64,000 bases of DNA, taken from the NCBI RefSeq assembly GCF_011752935.1, contig NZ_VWWO01000002.1, forward strand, positions 1 through 64,000, written 5' to 3'. Below, in pieces: positions 26,744 to 35,452 of this stretch (positions are counted from its first letter, which is position 1; each line of letters starts with the position of its first letter). The notes under the pieces were generated by a model. That model saw only the letters and a list, made by a program, of their open reading frames with translations, did not search any database and was not told where the DNA came from. A program made the translations under genes and the position numbers. The stretch is from Chitinophaga sp. Cy-1792 (GTDB lineage Bacteria; Bacteroidota; Bacteroidia; Chitinophagales; Chitinophagaceae).

Positions 26744-29700
26744 AACGATTTATTGAAAGGCCGGTGTTATCAACGGTTATTTCTATCATATTGGTTATGC
26801 TGGGAGGGTTGTCTTTGTTCTCCCTGCCTACGGCTTTATTTCCTGAGATTGCGCCGCCATCGGTACAGGTAATAGCCAATTACCCCGGTGCGAACGGGGA
26901 GGTAATAGCCCGTACAGTTGCTACTCCGATAGAAGAATCGGTAAATGGTGTGGAGAACATGACTTACATGACCTCCAACTCCAACAACGATGGTAGCTAC
27001 ATCCTGACAGTTTATTTTAAACAAGGAACGGATCCGGATATTGCGGCAGTAAACGTACAAAACCGCGTATCTAAAGCGAATAGCCAGCTACCTCCGGAAG
27101 TATTACAAGCCGGCCTTTCTACACAGAAAGTGCAGAGCAGCTTCCTGATGTTTGTGGCGATATATAGTGAAGATAGCGTTAAGTATAACGAACTGTTCTT
27201 AAATAACTATGCAAGAATTAATATCATCCCTCAGTTACAACGTATACCAGGGGTGGCACAGGTACAGCCATTTGGGTCGAAAGACTACTCGATGCGTATC
27301 TGGCTGAAACCAGACAGACTTGTTGCGAATAATCTTTCTACTGCTGAAGTGATGAATGCGATCAAAGATCAGAACGTAGAAGCGGCACCAGGACGTTTGG
27401 GACAAAGTAGTAAAGAATCTTTCGAGTATATTATTAAATACAAGGGGAAGTTAAATAAGCCGGAAGAGTATGAAAATATGGTGATTAAGGCAAAAAACGA
27501 TGGTTCTGTTCTTCGTCTTAAAGATTTGGCCAGGGTTGAACTTGGCGGCTATACTTATACTGCTTCGAATTTGCTCGATGGCAAACCAGCTACTGGTTTT
27601 GGTATTGTGCAGACACCGGGTTCCAATGCCAATGAAATTCTTACTGAACTGGAACGACAGATTGGAGTATTTGATAAGGCGTTACCCGATGGTATGAAGT
27701 TTAAGATCATGTATAACTCGAAAGAGTTTTTGGATGCATCTATAGACCAGGTAAAAGAAACACTGATCATTGCGTTCATCCTGGTAGCCATCGTGGTTTT
27801 CATTTTCCTGCAAGATCTGCGCTCTACATTGATCCCGGTAATTGCTGTACCTGTTTCTATTATAGGTACCTTCTTCTTCTTACAATTATTTGGCTTTAGC
27901 ATTAACCTGCTTACATTGTTCGCACTGGTACTGGCTATCGGTATTGTGGTGGATGATGCCATTGTGGTTGTAGAGGCGGTACACTCCACGATGGAACGAG
28001 AGCATCTACCGGCAAGAGAGGCAACAGTTAAAACGATGGGTGAGATATCCGGTGCGATTGTTTCGATAACATTGGTGATGGCAGCCGTGTTTGTACCTGT
28101 GAGTTTCGTACAAGGTCCTGCGGGGGTATTCTATAAACAGTTCGCCTTTACACTGGCCATTGCTATTTTTATTTCTGCGGTGAATGCGTTAACACTCAGT
28201 CCTGCGTTGTGTGCTTTATTCTTAAAGAACCAGCATATAGGTGAAGGTGGACATAAAAAAGGTTTTGGTGCCCGCTTCTTCGATGCGTTTAATACTGCTT
28301 TTAATGCCATGACGGCAAGGTATATACGGAGCATCAAATTCCTGTTGAGAAACAGGTGGGTGGCCATTACCGGATTATTGCTTGTGGTGGTTGCTACAGT
28401 TTGGCTGATCAAAACAACACCTACCGGGTTTATTCCGGACGAGGACCAGGGATTCGTAGTGGGTATTACCCAAACACCTCCAGGTAGTTCACTTAGCAGA
28501 ACGGAGAATGCAACGAACCAGATTAGTAAAATTGTGATGCACGATGAAGGTGTGAGCGATGTATGGGCTGCCAATGGGATGAACTTCGTAACAAATGCGA
28601 ATGCTTCTCCTAATGCTGCGATATTCGTAAGGTTAAAAGATCGTAAGGAGAGAGGTGTTGTAAAAGACCCTACTGCCATTGCAGGTGGTTTGTTAGGCAA
28701 ATCAATGCAGGTACATGATGCCTTGACATTCTTTGTTGGCTTTCCAACCATCCAAGGTTTCGGTAATGTGAGCGGGGTAGAAATGATGCTGCAAGACAGA
28801 ACAAACGGATCGCTGGAGAAATTAGCAGGAACCGCATGGGGTTTTGTTGGGGCGTTAAGTCAGCGGCCGGAAGTGGCAAGTGCGTTCACTACTTTTAATA
28901 CAGGTAATCCACAATACACAATTGATATAGATGAAATAAAAGTGAAACAATTGGGTGTATCTGTTGGTGATCTGTTGGGTACACTGCAAACTTACTATGG
29001 TAGTAGTTTTGTGTCGGACTTTAACCGTTTCGGTAAATATAGCCGCGTAATGGCGCAGGCAGATGTGTCATACCGGATGGATAAAGGTTCATTGGATGCT
29101 ATTTATGTAAAGAACAACCTGGGTACAATGGTGCCGGTAAGTACAGTGGCCAAATTCACACGTGTATATGGCCCGGAAACAGTTACAAGAAACAACCTGT
29201 ATACTGCTGTTACCATTAATGCCACACCAAAACCAGGTTATAGTACCGGTGATGTAATTAAAGCCATTGGAGAAGTATCGAAAAAGGCATTACCACAAGG
29301 ATATGCCTATGAGTTTACGGGTATTACAAGAGAAGAGATAAGAGCAGGGAACCAAACTGCGTTCGTGTTTTTATTGAGTGTATTGTTCGTATTCTTCCTG
29401 CTGGCTGCACAGTATGAAAGCTATATCCTGCCACTGGCGGTAATCCTTACTGTACCTACAGGTATATTAGGTGTATATAGTTTCATCGGCTTTAGCGGTA
29501 TAGAGGGCAATATCTACGTACAAATTGGTATGATCATGCTGATAGGATTATTAGCTAAAAATGCGATCCTGATCGTGGAGTTTGCGCTGCAACGCAGAAA
29601 GGCGGGCTATAAGCTTATTGACGCTGCCCTGGAAGCAGCACAGCTTCGTCTTCGTCCGATCTTGATGACTTCCTTTGCCTTCATTGTTGGTATGTTGCCA

Positions 29701-29901
29701 TTAATCTTTACCCAAGGTGCATCTGCCAAAGGAAACCATTCAATTGGTTGGAGTACTGTAGGTGGTATGTTTACCGGGGTAGTCCTGGGTGTATTCATCA
29801 TACCTGTGCTGTTTGTAATCTTCCAGTTCCTGCAAGAGAAAATCAGCCGTAAGCCGATAGAGGAAGTGGAAGCAGCACATAAAGCAGAGCTGGTACACTA
29901 G
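26737..29901 (+). CDS. RND (HAE1) multidrug efflux pump, inner membrane
   Basis: 1054 aa from the ATG at 26737 (MLKRFIERPVLSTVISIILVML); the upstream TTG is rejected because RND pumps begin this way. Twelve membrane helices in the 1+5+1+5 plan with two large periplasmic loops. Helix 4 carries ALVLAIGIVVDDAIVVVEAV, with the proton-relay Asp-Asp pair, and helix 10 carries GLLAKNAILIVEFA with the matching Lys. FIPDEDQGFVVGITQTPPGSS marks the second loop. Drives proton-coupled export of hydrophobic drugs and detergents with its neighbours. Confidence 0.95.
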   Translation: MLKRFIERPVLSTVISIILVMLGGLSLFSLPTALFPEIAPPSVQVIANYPGANGEVIARTVATPIEESVNGVENMTYMTSNSNNDGSYILTVYFKQGTDPDIAAVNVQNRVSKANSQLPPEVLQAGLSTQKVQSSFLMFVAIYSEDSVKYNELFLNNYARINIIPQLQRIPGVAQVQPFGSKDYSMRIWLKPDRLVANNLSTAEVMNAIKDQNVEAAPGRLGQSSKESFEYIIKYKGKLNKPEEYENMVIKAKNDGSVLRLKDLARVELGGYTYTASNLLDGKPATGFGIVQTPGSNANEILTELERQIGVFDKALPDGMKFKIMYNSKEFLDASIDQVKETLIIAFILVAIVVFIFLQDLRSTLIPVIAVPVSIIGTFFFLQLFGFSINLLTLFALVLAIGIVVDDAIVVVEAVHSTMEREHLPAREATVKTMGEISGAIVSITLVMAAVFVPVSFVQGPAGVFYKQFAFTLAIAIFISAVNALTLSPALCALFLKNQHIGEGGHKKGFGARFFDAFNTAFNAMTARYIRSIKFLLRNRWVAITGLLLVVVATVWLIKTTPTGFIPDEDQGFVVGITQTPPGSSLSRTENATNQISKIVMHDEGVSDVWAANGMNFVTNANASPNAAIFVRLKDRKERGVVKDPTAIAGGLLGKSMQVHDALTFFVGFPTIQGFGNVSGVEMMLQDRTNGSLEKLAGTAWGFVGALSQRPEVASAFTTFNTGNPQYTIDIDEIKVKQLGVSVGDLLGTLQTYYGSSFVSDFNRFGKYSRVMAQADVSYRMDKGSLDAIYVKNNLGTMVPVSTVAKFTRVYGPETVTRNNLYTAVTINATPKPGYSTGDVIKAIGEVSKKALPQGYAYEFTGITREEIRAGNQTAFVFLLSVLFVFFLLAAQYESYILPLAVILTVPTGILGVYSFIGFSGIEGNIYVQIGMIMLIGLLAKNAILIVEFALQRRKAGYKLIDAALEAAQLRLRPILMTSFAFIVGMLPLIFTQGASAKGNHSIGWSTVGGMFTGVVLGVFIIPVLFVIFQFLQEKISRKPIEEVEAAHKAELVH

Positions 29902-29943
29902 AATATTAGCATTATCGATTATCAGAATTAGATAAAAAGAAAA

Positions 29944-31359
29944 ATGAAAACAAGATATAGCTTATTTTACTTTTTGTTGTTCTCCTTAGTTGTAGGTTTA
30001 GCAGCATGTCGGGTGGGTCGCAATTATGAGCGGCCCCCGATGCCGCTGCCTGCGCAGTTTAACGGCGCAGCGCCGTCAGACAGCAGTATAGCAGGGATGG
30101 AGTGGAGACAATTTTTTACCGATCCGGTATTGCAGTCGTTGATAGATAAGGCAGTAAAGGGTAACCTGGATTTGCAGCTGGCGATGAAGCGTACAGATGC
30201 AGCGCAGCAGTATCTGAAACAGGCGAAAGTGAACTGGTTGCCGTCTTTTACCGGTAACCTGAGTGGTTCTACCAGTTTCCCGTCCAAGAATAGTTTGAAT
30301 GGGGTAAGTATGACCAACTTCGGATTGGGAGATCATATAGAAGATTATACCCTTGGCGTGAATATGTCGTGGGAGATAGATATCTGGGGAAAGATCCGTC
30401 GTCAGAAAGAAGCGGCGCTGGCTAGTTACCTGCAAACCTATGAAGGGGCACATGCTGTTCAGACGAGCATTGTTGCCGGTATAGCCAACAGCTATTTCAA
30501 TTTGCTGATGCTGGACAAGCAGCTGGAGGTGGCGCAGAAGAATGTGGCCCTGAGTGATACCATCGTGCAGGTAATGCGACTGCAGAAGACTGCCGGTGAG
30601 GTGACGGAGCTGGCTATTCAGCAGGCTTTATCCCAACAGCAGACCGCGGCGTTGCTGGTACCTCAGCTGGAGCAGGCTATTGCCATCCAGGAGAATGCCA
30701 TTCAGATCCTGACTGGGGAATTGCCTGGCAAAGTGGCGCGTGACCGTAAGCTGCGTGATTTCGTAGTACCTGAAAGTTTGCCTACTGGTATTCCGGCGGA
30801 TATGATCAGTCGTCGTCCGGATGTGAGAGCAAATGAAATGGGGTTGGTGGCAGCTAATGCGAGAGTAGGGGCGGCACAGGGTAATATGTACCCTCAGCTG
30901 ACGATTACCGGCAGTGGCGGGTTAAATTCCTTTAAAACCAGCAATTGGTTCAATATTCCGGCCTCTTTATTCGGTACAGTGGCAGGAGGGCTTACGCAGC
31001 CGATCTTCCAGAAAAGGGCTTTAAAAACGCAATTAGAGGTGGCCAGGATAGAACGTGACCAGGCAGCGATTACTTTCCGACAGTCGGCATTGAATGCGAT
31101 TGGTGAAGTAAGTGATGCATTGGTAAAGCTGGACAAGGTGAAAGTACGTCAGGAGCTGGTAGCGGTTCAGGTGCAGACCACCGAGAAGGCAATCAGCCAG
31201 GCACAGATGCTGTTTCGCAGTGGAATGGCTAACTACCTCGAAGTGATTACTGCGCAGAGCAGGTCGCTGGAATCAGAATTAAATCAGGCCAGCATCGACA
31301 GGGAGCGTTTGTCTGCCATGGTAGACTTATACCGTGCCCTTGGCGGCGGCTGGAAATAA
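29944..31359 (+). CDS. RND efflux outer-membrane factor, NodT/OprM-type lipoprotein
   Basis: 471 aa. Lipobox LAAC near residue 22, then VGRNYERPPMPLPAQF, characteristic of OprM/CusC-like factors. Two OEP repeats with long helices: QSLIDKAVKGNLDLQLAMKR in the first and RPDVRANEMGLVAANARVGAAQGNMYPQLTITG in the second, ending with YLEVITAQSRSLESELNQ. It forms the trimeric TolC-like channel for the pump. 42 bp after the pump gene; third gene of the operon. Confidence 0.94.
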   Translation: MKTRYSLFYFLLFSLVVGLAACRVGRNYERPPMPLPAQFNGAAPSDSSIAGMEWRQFFTDPVLQSLIDKAVKGNLDLQLAMKRTDAAQQYLKQAKVNWLPSFTGNLSGSTSFPSKNSLNGVSMTNFGLGDHIEDYTLGVNMSWEIDIWGKIRRQKEAALASYLQTYEGAHAVQTSIVAGIANSYFNLLMLDKQLEVAQKNVALSDTIVQVMRLQKTAGEVTELAIQQALSQQQTAALLVPQLEQAIAIQENAIQILTGELPGKVARDRKLRDFVVPESLPTGIPADMISRRPDVRANEMGLVAANARVGAAQGNMYPQLTITGSGGLNSFKTSNWFNIPASLFGTVAGGLTQPIFQKRALKTQLEVARIERDQAAITFRQSALNAIGEVSDALVKLDKVKVRQELVAVQVQTTEKAISQAQMLFRSGMANYLEVITAQSRSLESELNQASIDRERLSAMVDLYRALGGGWK

Positions 31360-31528
31360 GATACTCAGGAAGTACGGGCCAGGAGGTAAGAGTGATGAAT
31401 CAGTCATAGCCATACACGAAGACCCACATAAAACAGACAGGAAATAGATAAAATGCCTGGTTCGTACATCCTTTGTTTGAGGCGCAAAGCAGTGTGGTAG
31501 CGGATTTAAGAATATTTTTCAAAATTAT

Positions 31529-31559
31529 TTTGGTGATATCGATTCGTTTCATACCTTTG
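31529..31559 (+). promoter_or_regulatory. Consensus Bacteroidota promoter of tRNA-Ser
   Basis: TTTG at 31529-31532, 19-nt spacer, TACCTTTG at 31552-31559, an exact match to TTTG-N19-TAnnTTTG. The start point would fall about 4 nt before the tRNA. The 170 bp before it (31360-31528) hold no gene. Confidence 0.75.
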
Positions 31560-31569
31560 CGCTCCATCA

Positions 31570-31654
31570 GGAGAGTTGGCAGAGCGGTCGATTGCGGCAG
31601 TCTTGAAAACTGTTGACTGTAACAGGTCCCGGGGTTCGAATCCCTGACTCTCCG
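31570..31654 (+). tRNA. tRNA-Ser (anticodon UGA)
   Basis: Acceptor stem GGAGAGT (31570-31576) pairs with ACTCTCC (31647-31653), discriminator G at 31654. Anticodon loop CTTGAAA gives TGA, reading UCA-type serine codons. The long variable arm CTGTT-GACTGT-AACAG and the T-arm with GGTTCGAATCC confirm a class II tRNA. CCA is not encoded (CAG follows the discriminator). Its 3' end borders the defence island. Confidence 0.97.
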
Positions 31655-31663
31655 CAGAAATTT

Positions 31664-31706
31664 AGAAAGGGGGTAATCATTTTATGATTATCCCCTTTCT
31701 CTTTTT
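31664..31706 (+). terminator. Intrinsic terminator after tRNA-Ser
   Basis: 17-bp stem with one G-T wobble (AGAAAGGGGGTAATCAT against ATGATTATCCCCTTTCT), a 3-nt loop and a following T-rich tract ending at 31706. Confidence 0.85.
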
Positions 31707-31806
31707 GCATAAAATCGTCAATGTTGATTGTTTCAAATGCAGGATTTTAATCGGTAAAAGTTTATTTTAGCATTAAACTACTGAAACTGTTATCAATTGA
31801 GGAGAT

Positions 31807-32241
31807 ATGGCAGACGTGCATTCCAGAGAGCGCAGGAGCTACAACATGAGTAAAATCAAGGGGAAGGATACCAAACCTGAAATGATAGTGAGAAGGTTTC
31901 TTTTTTCTAAAGGTCTGAGGTATAGGCTGCATGACAAAAAGTTATCAGGCAAACCGGATTTGGTATTCCCTGGAAAAAAGACAGTACTTTTTATTAACGG
32001 GTGTTTCTGGCATGGTCATTCCGGATGCAGGTATTTTGTTATACCCAAAACAAAAACCGAATGGTGGACTGATAAAATTGAGAAGAATAAATCTAATGAC
32101 CTGGCCGCAATTGAGAAACTACAGGCATCTGGATGGAAAGTGGTTGTAGTTTGGGAATGTGAATTGAAGAAAGGAAACCAGCCAGCAACATTGAACAATC
32201 TTTACTTAAGTATAATCCAGGATATAAATCGTACTATATAA
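31807..32241 (+). CDS. vsr: Very short patch repair endonuclease
   Basis: 144 aa. All expected Vsr residues are in place: Asp51 in GKPDLVF, Cys66, Trp68, His69 and His71 in NGCFWHGH, Cys74, and Cys118 in VVVWECEL; Asp51 and His69 are catalytic and the Cys/His set binds zinc. Start chosen at 31807, preceded by GAGGAG. Vsr nicks T:G mismatches that arise when 5-methylcytosine deaminates, so it fits the cytosine methyltransferase encoded 6 bp downstream. In methylase-linked systems it can also serve as the cleaving nuclease. Confidence 0.95.
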   Translation: MADVHSRERRSYNMSKIKGKDTKPEMIVRRFLFSKGLRYRLHDKKLSGKPDLVFPGKKTVLFINGCFWHGHSGCRYFVIPKTKTEWWTDKIEKNKSNDLAAIEKLQASGWKVVVVWECELKKGNQPATLNNLYLSIIQDINRTI

Positions 32242-32247
32242 GATCTA

Positions 32248-33870
32248 ATGATACCAATTATTGACATTTTCGCAGGGCCGGGAGGATTAGGTGAAGGATT
32301 TTCATCAGTACTTGATCAGAATAAAGAAAGGGTTTTTAAAATTAAATTATCGATTGAGAAGGACTACCATGCGCATCAGACATTGCAGCTGAGAAGCTTT
32401 TTCCGGCAATTTCCCGTAGGGAAAGCTCCGGAAGAATATTATGCATTTGTGCGTGGGGAGATTTCTCTGGATGAATTATATGATGCGTTTCCAGAGGAGG
32501 CTGACCATGCTAAGGCAGAAGCCTGGTGTGCAACATTGGGTGAGCCTGACGAAAGTGATACAAATGGAGTTAGTAACGAAGAAATAGATAAGCGGATCAC
32601 GAAGATGTTGAAGGATGCCGGTGACTGGGTATTAATTGGGGGGCCGCCATGTCAGGCATATTCTCTGGCAGGTCGATCAAGAAGGCAGGAGAAAAAACTT
32701 GATGAGACTAAGGATAAAAGAGTAGGTCTTTATAAGGAGTATTTGCGGATTATAGCCGTTCATAATCCTGCTGTTTTTGTGATGGAGAACGTGAAAGGAT
32801 TGTTGTCTGCTCAAACTGAGGAGGAATATATATTTGGCAGGATACTTAAGGATTTGTCAGATCCGGTAGCGGCCTGTCAGTCAGAAGGAGAGGCTGTTGT
32901 GGGGAAGAAAAAGGCTTCAAAATACCGCATATATTCCCTCACAACCAAGGCTTCACAGTATGATATGTATAGTGGTGCTCCTACTTTTGCTCCTAAGGAT
33001 TTTATAATAAAAGCAGAAGATTATGGAGTGCCTCAGAAAAGACATAGGGTAATATTACTTGGAATCAGAGAGGATGTCCGGGCTCCGGAAAAAACTTTAC
33101 AACGGACAGAAGAGATAACTTTACAATCTGTAATAGGTAATCTGCCTTCCATACGAAGTGGGATGACAAAGAAATTTTCGCATATTACCACAATTAAAAA
33201 TAATGAAGGTAATGAGGTTAAGAAGAGGCATTATAGTACTGTAGAGGATAATGACGAAAATTGGTTAAAATATATTCATAAATATACAAAGCAAGTAAAC
33301 AGAATACTTGGAATTGAGCCGGATTCAGATATTATTGAATATCCATCAGGACTTGGGACTGAGTTTTGTGTTTCCGCAAAAAGTAACCTGAGAGTGGGAC
33401 ACCTTTTAAAGAAGTGGTATGCGGATCCCCGATTGAATGGTGTATTACAGCATGTATCCCGAAAGCACCTGGTACAGGACCTGAAGCGGTATCTGTTTGC
33501 TGCGAAATATACAGCGTTAAATGGTTCTTTCCCCAGAATGGAAGATTACAAGAAAGCCGGAGCAGACTTATTGCCTGATCATGAAAATGCTGATTCAGGT
33601 AAATTTGCAGATCGTTTCAGAGTACAGGTTCCTAATGCTGCGGCTACAACAATTACGAGTCATATAGCAAAAGATGGTCACTATTTTATTCATTACGACT
33701 CGTTACAGTGCCGTACACTGACCGTTAGAGAAGCAGCCAGAATTCAAACTTTCCCCGATAATTATTATTTCTGTGGAGAGCGCACCCAACAATACCATCA
33801 GGTGGGAAATGCTGTACCTCCCTATCTGGCGTGGCAGATTGCCCAGATTGTTCAGGATGTATTTCATTAA
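32248..33870 (+). CDS. DNA (cytosine-5-)-methyltransferase
   Basis: 540 aa. Motif I IDIFAGPGGLGEGF (residues 5-18, SAM binding), motif IV IGGPPCQAYSLAGR with catalytic Cys135, motif VI FVMENVKGLL near 177, motif VIII PQKRHRVILLGIR near 262, motif IX LTVREAARIQTFPDNYYF and motif X QVGNAVPP near 518. A large insert between I and IV (about 45-125) and a long target-recognition region (about 285-470) explain the size compared with 330-400 aa for small C5 enzymes. It provides self-marking for the restriction-like operon that starts 133 bp downstream. Recognition sequence unknown. Confidence 0.95.
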   Translation: MIPIIDIFAGPGGLGEGFSSVLDQNKERVFKIKLSIEKDYHAHQTLQLRSFFRQFPVGKAPEEYYAFVRGEISLDELYDAFPEEADHAKAEAWCATLGEPDESDTNGVSNEEIDKRITKMLKDAGDWVLIGGPPCQAYSLAGRSRRQEKKLDETKDKRVGLYKEYLRIIAVHNPAVFVMENVKGLLSAQTEEEYIFGRILKDLSDPVAACQSEGEAVVGKKKASKYRIYSLTTKASQYDMYSGAPTFAPKDFIIKAEDYGVPQKRHRVILLGIREDVRAPEKTLQRTEEITLQSVIGNLPSIRSGMTKKFSHITTIKNNEGNEVKKRHYSTVEDNDENWLKYIHKYTKQVNRILGIEPDSDIIEYPSGLGTEFCVSAKSNLRVGHLLKKWYADPRLNGVLQHVSRKHLVQDLKRYLFAAKYTALNGSFPRMEDYKKAGADLLPDHENADSGKFADRFRVQVPNAAATTITSHIAKDGHYFIHYDSLQCRTLTVREAARIQTFPDNYYFCGERTQQYHQVGNAVPPYLAWQIAQIVQDVFH

Positions 33871-34003
33871 TTGTCTGATTGTGTTTGTCATTACCCGGTA
33901 AAATCAGTTATTTTAGATAAATAGGGTAGGTGTAAACTGAATAAATAACTTACAAGATAGATTTATAAATGAATTTCCTATATATGTTATAATTATCATT
34001 GTA

Positions 34004-35452
34004 ATGAAAGAGGATTATTCCCGTTATAAGACCCGTATAGCTGATCCTGTGGCGCCCCGAATGTTAAATTCCTTACGTGCGGTAGGTTATACCCTTGGAG
34101 CAGCCCTTGCTGATATACTTGATAACTCTATCTCAGCAGAAGCAAAGAATATCTGGATTGATTTCAATTATTCAGACCAGGAATCTTTTATTTCGATTGA
34201 AGATGATGGTCGTGGAATGAATGATCTGGAATTGGAAGAGGCTATGAGACTAGGTAGCAGAATACCTGATGATGAGCGTCTTTTGGATGATTTAGGCCGG
34301 TTTGGGATGGGATTGAAAACGGCATCACTATCTCAATGTAAAAGTTTATCAGTAATGTCAAAGAAGAACGGTGAGCAGGCTGCATATTTGACATGGGACC
34401 TGGACTTTATTTGTAATGTTTCTAAAAAATGGGAGCTTTTGGAATATATGCCCGAAGGTGATTGGGTCAACAGGTTTGGCAGTCGGGAAAAAGGCACAAC
34501 GGTTCTCTGGAAGAAATTAGATAGGATAATTGACTTTAAAGCCGGCAGCTATGAAAAAATAAGCAGAAATTTAGAAGCGGCTTTACTTAAGGCGAAAGAT
34601 CATCTCGCAATGGTTTTTCATAGGTTTATTGAAGACAGGCAGGTTAAAATCTATCTGCGTGGCAGAGAGATTGAACCCTGGAATCCATTCCTGACAGAAC
34701 ATTCTGCAACTCAACATTTACCAGAAGAAATACTTGATCTATCGGGAACTAAACTCAGGGGATTCATTCTTCCGCACCAATCCAGACTAACAGTAAATGA
34801 GTTTAACAGAATGGAGGGGGGGAAGGGGTGGAATGGCCAGCAGGGTTTTTACATTTACCGGAATAAGCGACTACTTATCGGGGGGAGCTGGCTTGGTCTT
34901 TTGCGGAAGAACCCAATGTATAGACTGGCACGGATCTCGCTGGACTTTCCTGCTTCTCTGGATGCCGAATGGCAGATTGATATCAAGAAATCGACTGCAA
35001 GATTTCCTCCGGGATATATTAACAGGTTAAAGGCATATGCGAATGCTGTATGTTCTAGATCTTCGGGTGTATTCACAAATAAAGGGGCAATTATTCGAAA
35101 TAGAGGAACTTCCAGTTTTGATTTCCAGCCAGTTTGGATGGAGAAGCAGAAGTTTGGCAATAGGTTTTACGAAATCAACAGACATCACCCCATTATAGTC
35201 AACGCGCAGCCACAGGATTTTATGAAAATACTGAAGCTTCTTGAAGAGACAGTGCCAGTGAATATACAGCAGCCTGGTTCTGAGAACACGGTTTCAAGGC
35301 CCTTCGAAGGAGAGAGACTGAATGAGCTAAAGGAGATTATGCTGGAAATATATCAGTCACTAATGAAGACGTGTAGTTCAGATGATGCCAGGTCGCAACT
35401 TTTTATGATTGAACCTTTTAATGAGTATCCGGAAATAATTGCGAGTCTATGA
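34004..35452 (+). CDS. MORC/MutL-like GHKL ATPase of the defence operon
   Basis: 482 aa. GHKL fold motifs: N-box LADILDNSISAEAKNIWIDF near residue 35, G1 box DDGRGMNDLELEEAM at about 66-80, G2 GRFGMGLKTASLSQCKSL near 99-116, and a later S5-type domain containing the conserved lysine (IDIKKSTARFPPGYI). No endonuclease DQHA-type motif of MutL. Such proteins clamp on or remodel DNA in ATP-dependent fashion in MutL/MORC-Z1 restriction systems. Its TGA overlaps the next ATG (ATGA), so it is translationally coupled to the Z1 helicase. AT-rich compared with flanking genes. Confidence 0.88.
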   Translation: MKEDYSRYKTRIADPVAPRMLNSLRAVGYTLGAALADILDNSISAEAKNIWIDFNYSDQESFISIEDDGRGMNDLELEEAMRLGSRIPDDERLLDDLGRFGMGLKTASLSQCKSLSVMSKKNGEQAAYLTWDLDFICNVSKKWELLEYMPEGDWVNRFGSREKGTTVLWKKLDRIIDFKAGSYEKISRNLEAALLKAKDHLAMVFHRFIEDRQVKIYLRGREIEPWNPFLTEHSATQHLPEEILDLSGTKLRGFILPHQSRLTVNEFNRMEGGKGWNGQQGFYIYRNKRLLIGGSWLGLLRKNPMYRLARISLDFPASLDAEWQIDIKKSTARFPPGYINRLKAYANAVCSRSSGVFTNKGAIIRNRGTSSFDFQPVWMEKQKFGNRFYEINRHHPIIVNAQPQDFMKILKLLEETVPVNIQQPGSENTVSRPFEGERLNELKEIMLEIYQSLMKTCSSDDARSQLFMIEPFNEYPEIIASL